Shown: in pieces, positions 57,401 to 64,000 of the stretch
How positions within the stretch are numbered: the first letter of the stretch is position 1
Layout of the letters: each line of letters opens with the position of its first letter
NCBI GenBank assembly: GCA_013400155.1
Contig: VXBM01000001.1
Span: 1,760,276-1,824,275, forward strand
DNA from: Helopsaltes ochotensis
Taxonomy: Eukaryota; Chordata; Aves; Passeriformes; Locustellidae
DNA length: 64,000 nucleotides
Reading direction: 5' to 3'
Notes under the pieces: model-generated
The model's database searches: none
Told to the model about the DNA's origin: nothing
What the model saw: only the letters and a program-made list of their open reading frames with translations
Translations under genes and position numbers: made by a program

Positions 57401-60400
57401 GCCTCTTCCTAATGATGGAGGAGGTGGGAACCCCAGGGATCTGCATCCCATATCCCAGGGCTCAATGGCTGCACTCTGCCTCCCCCATGTCCTGGATTGG
57501 ATGTGTGTGGTTGAAGTCAGAGCGAGGCCACCGAGTCTCGGCACCATCCGGTTTCACTTCCCGGTTGTTGCACGACTCCCTGCTGTACACTCTGGGGCTC
57601 GCAGGCTCTGGGGTCAACCCAGGGCTGCTGCTGTGGTGTTTCCAAAGGGGAGATATGTGCTGTGTGAAAGGGAAGAGCCATAGGGACTGTGTCCTCACTG
57701 CTGTCCTCCAGGAGCTAATGGCCTCCAGCATGTGAGGAATTGTTCCTCTGAGGGGAGATTTGCTGCTCTGGCCAGGGGTTCTGGGTCTGGGCTGGCTGTG
57801 GCATCCCTTGGTGCTCTTGGACCCAACCACTGAGCAGCAAGGGTTTGCCCTTCAGCCTCTGCTCCTTGCACCCTTCCAGGCATCTCCTGGCAAGGCTCTG
57901 GATCCAGGCAAGGAGCTGCTTCAATTGACAGAGAGTGTTGGTGGGTTTCCATTCGGGTGGGTAGTGGAGGAGTGAGCTGTTCTGCTGTCCTGGGCACTGT
58001 GCTCGTCTGCTTGTGTCATGTCAGGAGCAGCTGCAGCAGAGCTGTCCCTGTGCCTGGCAGCCATAGGACAGGGCAGAGCAGCGTTCCTTATTTTCTCTGT
58101 TGGACTTTTTTGGGTGGGTTTGGAGGAGAATGGCTGGAGAGCTCTCATGGGGACCTGGCACTGAGCTCTGTTGCTGCCTGGCAGACCCTTTGAACCTCCT
58201 GCTCCACATCAGACCTGACCTGATGGAGGAGAGGAACAAGTTCTTGTGAGATTAGTGAAAACAGGGAGCTTGGGAGAAGCTAACACACCCTGATCCCTGC
58301 AGGGATGTATCCCATGTATCCCTGCCCCTTGTGGGGTGGGCAACATCCCCCACAGGAATGCAGCAGGGGGATGGTGATAAAGGCATGGTGCTGGGGGGGA
58401 AAAGCTGTTGGAAACTGGGCTGTTGTTAGTTTTATTACTGACTCCTCAGCTTGTCTTTCCAGGGATGTTTGGCTCCCTCCAGCACTGGTTCTCCTTAAAC
58501 TGGCCCACATTCCCAACTGTCCCTACTTGCTCTCCCACCCATCGCTTTGCTACTTCACATCTCCTCCCTGCTGTGAAATTTCTGGGATCAGAGCTGGGTG
58601 CTCTCTCCTGCTGGATGTGCTGGGCTCTGCTGGTGGCTGGTGGGGACTGTGCTGTGGGAATTCAGAGCCTGTTCCCATGGCCTGCAGGAGCCTGCCACCC
58701 GCCTCTCTGGCTCCATGATGGCTGTGCTCTGCGTGGGGGCTTTGCATCGGAAGCAGGGAAGTATACTCCGTGAGAGGAGCTGATGTTGCAGCTCTTCCTC
58801 CTCTTCTCAGTGCCCAAATCCCAAATTTGGGTAAAGGAGAAGTACATCTGCTTCCTGAATGGTGGAAGCTCTAGTGTGTGCCTGCTGAAGCACCTCAGGG
58901 TCAAGCATAGTTTTGTTTAAAGAAAGCAATTAAAATAAACCCAGGGAGGGGCTCCCAGGAGGTCACTGTGCTCCTTCTCTCCCTGACCCAGCATGGCTCC
59001 CCTCTTCCTGGAGGACATTTGGCAAGTTTGCATTTTTTTTCTTCTGTTGTTGACAAAAATCCTGTCTGGTTGAGAAATATCTGTGCAGCAGCGCCAGCCC
59101 AGTCCCACGGGTCAAATCCTGCCCCTGCAAATCTGTGCTGGGAACAGTGGCTTGTTTTGGGCCGGCCTTTGGGGGTGCTGCCACGGGGCATCCACATCCT
59201 TGCAGGGCAATCCGGGCACGAGGCCAGGAGCAAACTCCTCGAACAAATGGATGGACAGATGGACACTAGGGGCTTGGGGTAGATTTGATGTTTTATCATT
59301 TGCTGGTTGGGCTCTGCAGCAGAAGCAAAGTGCTGGAAGTTCGTCAAGGGCTGAATTAAAGTTGCCTGGCAACCTCCATCCCGGCTCCTCTTCCCACATC
59401 TCACAGGATTTCCCACCCAAGGTCTGCCGCCTCCAGGGAAGGGGGGCCCAAAATGCATTGCGCTCGCATCCAGGCTGGGGCTAGGCTTGTCTCCCATCCC
59501 TGGATGGCTCCTTTCCCATAATTTACTGGCTGTTCCCACGCCTGGGAGCCTCTCCCCACCTCATCCCCTGGGGCAGGTGCCTTTCCCCCAGCCTGTGCCT
59601 GGAACGGGTTGAGCTGTTTGAGGGCAACTTGAGCGGGTCTCCTGGAGGGTAGAACAGTCCAGTGACAGTGGGAATGCGAGTGGCTGCAGGGGGATGTGCC
59701 AGGCTTGGCCCCAGTGAGTACCCCCATTGGCTGCATGGGGTTTGGAGTGCCCAGGCTGGGCTGCCATAAAAAAGCAAAGTGCAGTTGGTGTCTTCCAGTG
59801 CTCTCCCTGCTGGGGGTTTTGTTAAGGCTGTTTTGCAGATCCATAACCCAGAGAAGACCCACTGGAAATCCCTGTCTCCCACTGGGAAACCGGCAGTGCT
59901 TGCTTGTAGTAGTCTGTGATGCCAAGGGGAACAGCCCATGAGAGAGGAGGAATGTCCAGGAGCCACTCTGGGAGCCTGCTTGGGCCTTGATAGATCTTGA
60001 TGGTACAACTACAAGCTGTCCAGGAAGGGGTGGGATGGGGAAGTGTCTTATCCTGCTCTGCAAATCTCTACTGCCATCCAGAATGGATGCTGAGGGTAAG
60101 CTGGAGAAGTGCTGCTCCCACTTCCATTCTCTCTCCTGAGTTCCTTTGAAACTAAAAAGCTGGCATAATTTTTAGGTTTGCTGATGAGGAAAAGTCCATG
60201 GGGGACCTGTAAGACCCTGTCTGTGGTCTCTCCATGTTTTCCAGCCCCACAGACAGCACAGCTTCCCTGCACTGCAGCTTGCAAACATCTTGTGCTCCCA
60301 GGTTTTTGCTGCCTTGTGACTTTGAGGACCATGGGGCAGCGGGAAGGGGCTCCTATGCCCACAGAATGTCCTGCTGCAGTGGCTGTTGTGGTGTGTGGCA

Positions 60401-62708
60401 GCTTTGGCTTGCTTCTTTGGCCAGTTTCTTTGGTCAGATCCAGGTTGGTGAGATTGTGAAGTTCACTCATCAAAAGCTTTTTGCTTCTCCAGAGGCGCTG
60501 GTCATGGGGATTTTAAGGAGGTGCTGACTGGGCCAGCCCGTTTGGCTGCTGGTGGGAGGCTGAGGCCGGCACAGTCATGCTCACACAGCTTCCGTCGTGA
60601 CCCAGTAAACCCAGTCAGACCTGACCGGGGCTCGCTCGCTCCCCTGCACGCTCACCCACGCCTGCACGCCTCTGCCGCCCCACTGCTTTCCTCATTCCCC
60701 AGGGACCAGCAAGCACATCCCACTGGTGAGAGACGGTACCTGCGTCTGGCTCCATGCTGGGAGCTGTGGCTGAAGCACGTAGGAACACTGATAACCAGTG
60801 GTAGGAGGGTGGGCTTTTGCCTGTGTGGATGTTAAACGTTGTGAGTAGAGCAGCTGGTTCCTGGCTTCGCCCCTCTCGGGGCGTCTGTCAGCCCTGTGGC
60901 TGGGTCCTGCATCCACCATCTGCTTCTTCAGCATTGCCGGCCAGTGTGGGAGCCAGCTGGACTACCAGGTCCTATGTCGGTCCCCTCTGTGCTGGGAAGT
61001 AGGTGAGGTGCCAAGGGACTTGAGAGCTCACTCCTGGGGATGGGGAGGGCTTTTCTGGCCAATTTTTCCCTTGAACTCCTAGTTTCATTGGAGCTACTGC
61101 TGCTTTTCAACCTCTTCCTCTCCCCTTTTTTTTTCCCCTCTCCCACAGAAAACTCTGTAGCATTTCCATTCCCAGCTTTTTTCCATTTCTTGTTAAAGTG
61201 CTGGACTTGTTTAGTCCATCTGCCCCCAGCCCTAGTGGTGCGTCCCACAGATCAAGACCTCCTCTGCTTCCTGCCTGAGCCCTCAGATTCATCCTGAGCT
61301 TAGAACTTGCCCCCTGACAAGGGGGAAGTGATGGGCTTGGGGGTGTTTGGTGTGGCTGCAGACCAGGGTATTGACCTGAGAGAAGCCAAGTATTGTTTCA
61401 GTTCCTTCTTGCTTTTTCTCCCCCACCCTAGGTATGAAAAATAAAAACCAGAAAATAAAAAAAAAATAAGGAAGCTTGGAACAGCCCTTCTCTTCCAGTA
61501 AAATATTAACTGGCTCTTAAACCATAACTGATTAAATGTTCTTTAGGACAAAGTTACATCTGATCTTTGGCAAAGGAGCCTTTGCAAATTGATGTCACTG
61601 CTTCCCTGGAAAAGCAGAAGAGCCCAGCCCTGACAACATGGGAGGCTGCTCCCCCCTGCCCAGCCCTGCACAACCTCCCAGTTTAATTTATTTTTGTTTT
61701 CCCCTGTACTGGCTCGGTGCTCGGTGGTTAAACGTTAGCTGGGGCTGGCTGGCAGCACTGCACCAGCCCTGCGATAAACACCATCCCTGCCACCCTGCAT
61801 GGCTCTGGTCCCCGGCACCTCGGGAGCCAAGAAGCAGGCAAAGTTCAGCCTTGTTTGTGCAGGGGAGATAAGGTGAGGACGCCCAGCAGTGTATGGGTCT
61901 GTGTTACTCATTTATGAGAGATCATTGTTTGCTTTGTCGTAAGGAAGTTTTTCCTCCACTCTGCTTTCCCATCCTAGGTGCAGCGGCTCTTGTGTCTTGT
62001 GCATGATTCCAGACTCGTGTCCCCATATGGAGGCTTGGGGAAGTGTCCCCTTAACTTCCAGAGTGGCCCCGCTCCCACTGGCAGGATGGAGAGCTGTCAG
62101 CATAGGGCTGGCTGCCATGCTTTGGTGCTCCAGGTGTGACCCCGCCACTCGCTTTGCCCAAAGCTTGGTGGGTTTGGCCAATGCCAGACATGGTGCCACC
62201 AAAGCAAATTCTTTCTTCTTGATGTCCATCTGCACTCACATGCCTTGCATTGCTGTCTTTCATGGGCAGACCCTCTGCCTGTACAGGGCTTGTCCTGGAA
62301 ACAGGAGTAACATGGATGAGCCTGCTCTGGGATCTGCTCCCCAAGGAGCTTAGCCCTGCATGCAGCAGCCTACCTGCACCCAGGGTTAGATGCACTGGGG
62401 TGCTCTGTGCTGGTCTGGAGCCTGGGGGACATTGGGACAGTGGGAAGAAACATTTCCCATCTACCTTGTTCTCGGAATGCTCTGTGTGTGTGCCAGTGCA
62501 GGTGTGAGGTTTGTCAGAAACCCCTTGAAGGAACCAGCACTTTGATGCAAACTGCAGCACTGTGGTTGATTCCACATCCAGCCCCTCACTTCTCCTTTTC
62601 AGCCCTTTTCACTTTGGTTTTACCTCCCCTCTTCCTGAGACTCATTGCTTCAGGGAAATTGTCTGCAGTGAGCGTGTTTGAGCAGCTTCTCTGCAGATTA
62701 AGGTATTT

Positions 62709-62741
62709 GTTTTTTTATATATATATGTATATATTTATAAA
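62709..62741. repeat. T/TA-rich simple repeat
   Basis: A T run followed by alternating TA with a few interruptions. It produces a Tyr/Ile/Phe-rich ending in one forward frame, which is not meaningful. Confidence 0.8.
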
Positions 62742-63807
62742 CCTCTAAGCAAATACATAGGTGCTGGTTACTTATGGGGAGCTCTCTGGCTCAGAGATTC
62801 CTAGTCATCTGTTTCCTCCTTAATGCCTGCAAGATGAGCTAGTGGCTTTGCTCAGTGCAACTGGGAGAGGGGAGGGGGGTTATTTGTGAGGGATCGAATG
62901 CATGAAAGTGAGGGCCGAAGTAGATGTGGAGCTTCAAGGCAGCTTGGTTTGAAAGAGAAACTGAAATCTCATGGAAAAACACTGGGGGGAAAGATTGTTT
63001 CTGCTTGAAAAGACTTGTTGAAGATTCCAAGCAGTTCCTGTATGGATTTTCCTTTACCTTACATCCCTGTGTGCCTGAAGCATCCTTCCCTTTGCCTCAG
63101 TCCTCTGGAGTCTCATCATTTCAGAGGGAAAAACTGGGGGCAAGTATCTTGTACAGCAGGACATGGTCAGCTGGGCTTTTGGGAAGGGGATGAGACCCTG
63201 GGCTCCCCAGGACCCTCATTGTTGCCATTCCTCCTGCAGCCACTCAGGGGAGTGGGTCATGGGGTAGGTACACCAGTGTGCCAAGAGACCCACAGAGCAG
63301 CTTGGCCCTGAGGCCCTTTCTCTGCTTTTGGGGGGAAAATGTGCCTGCTTTTTGGGTGTGAAATGCAATGGGGCATCAGCTGGCTCTGCTGAAACATATC
63401 CTTCAGTCAGGGGGATCTGCTGGAGTAAAAGGCTGGGAGCGAATGAGGGATGAACCCAGAGAAGACTTGGAGGAAAATGTACCTCCAAGCAGCTGACCTG
63501 AGTGCTCAGCAAGCAACTCCCTGCTGTGACAGAATGGTTGCTGACCCGGGGGGGGGGCGATGCTGCAGAAGATCACTGTGCTCAAACTCCCCTCCATGCT
63601 CCATGATGGCTGCAGGCTCCATGTCTTGTGCTATGCCTTAGTTTTCCCTTTAGCAAATGAGGGTTTGTTTTTCCCTGAAGCCATCCCTGGTCGGAGGCCG
63701 TGCCGGGTCAAGCATCCATGCATGTATGCAGCTGGCTCCTTCCCAAGCCTGCTTTCTTTGAGCTGCTGGGACAGCAGGAGTGTCTGACCCAGTGCTCTGT
63801 GTTTCAG

Positions 63808-64000
63808 GAGGGTTTGGTGGCCAGCCCTGTCGCAGAGAGCTGGAGAGCCCGTGCCGAGGATCAGCTGTGCCGGCCTGGTGGCAGTGGCTGAGGCAGCTGC
63901 CCTTGCCGAGAGAGCAGGAAGATGAGTGGAGGTCCGGCACATCTCCTGACAACTCTCTTCATGGCAGCGGCAGCCATGGGCTACCATCGCACCACCGACC
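63808..64000 (+). CDS. SEMA4G: First coding exon with signal peptide, candidate SEMA4G (partial)
   Basis: A ctgtgtttcag acceptor precedes an exon whose first ATG is at 63922, in good context (A at -3). The 26 visible codons read MSGGPAHLLTTLFMAAAAMG then YHRTTD: a short polar start, a hydrophobic Leu/Ala core and small residues, like a secretory signal peptide. The window ends inside the exon. Semaphorin-4G is a membrane semaphorin whose signal peptide would be encoded in such an exon, and SEMA4G is the next gene after SLF2 in human. No sema domain is visible, so the name rests on synteny. Coding starts at 63922; 63808-63921 would be 5'UTR. Confidence 0.45.

Larger units (their letters stand above)
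53944..63807 (+). other. Probable long first intron, no coding exon seen
   Basis: GC-rich sequence with many overlapping open frames of 60-220 codons. None shows conserved domains, signal sequences or consistent splice context. It holds the degenerate minisatellite below, a TA-rich run near 62.7 kb and an AT-rich island near 57.1 kb. If the exon at 63808 is not spliced to the 53.5-kb island, this would simply be intergenic. Confidence 0.4.

Noticed and set aside
57078..60063. Many overlapping open frames of 120-220 codons in both directions
   Set aside because: GC-rich DNA makes long chance frames. They overlap each other in several frames and show no conserved motif, signal peptide or exon chain.

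Overview
This is a vertebrate nuclear window, almost certainly from a bird. The main gene has long introns with GT-AG splice sites. The recognisable repeats are typical of birds: several CR1 LINE 3' ends and one solo LTR of the abundant avian ERVL-like type. Two assembly gaps (14547-15112 and 53738-53862) sit in GC-rich CpG islands, which is common in short-read bird assemblies. No bacterial, plasmid or CRISPR features were seen.

Layout. 1-14290 is apparently intergenic, with simple repeats, one CR1 tail and two unexplained minus-strand open frames. 14290-15560 is a CpG island interrupted by a gap and is the probable SLF2 promoter and first exon. 16638-38606 holds SLF2 (SMC5-SMC6 complex localisation factor 2, formerly FAM178A) on the + strand, with about 19 coding exons that can be joined phase by phase. 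Its 3'UTR runs to about 40.1 kb. 40.1-53.5 kb is intergenic, with one long CR1 copy, a poly-T tract and several AT-rich islands that look like non-coding regulatory elements. 53.5-54.15 kb is a second gapped CpG island. 63808-64000 is an exon carrying a start codon and a signal-peptide-like N-terminus. Because SEMA4G follows SLF2 in other vertebrates, the island and this exon are interpreted as the 5' end of SEMA4G, with a first intron of about 10 kb. This is a synteny argument, not a sequence match.

Main result. SLF2 exons from 18498 onward are intact and in frame to the stop. The third coding region (17153-17789) is not. It still resembles the N-terminal part of human SLF2 as I remember it, but has a one-base frame slip and three in-frame stops. 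The old 3' donor (17790) and the phase survive, and two splice solutions bypass the damage in frame. One is an early donor at 17263. The other is a new ~440-bp intron (17277-17716) that would keep only the conserved core after 17717. The second would be a case of exon sequence turning into intron. Other notable structure: an 84-bp hairpin-bearing element present twice in SLF2 introns, a perfect 18-bp inverted repeat at 25186-25227, and a PIP-box-like motif at the SLF2 N-terminus.

All gene identities rest on reading translations and on remembered family sequences. No search was run.
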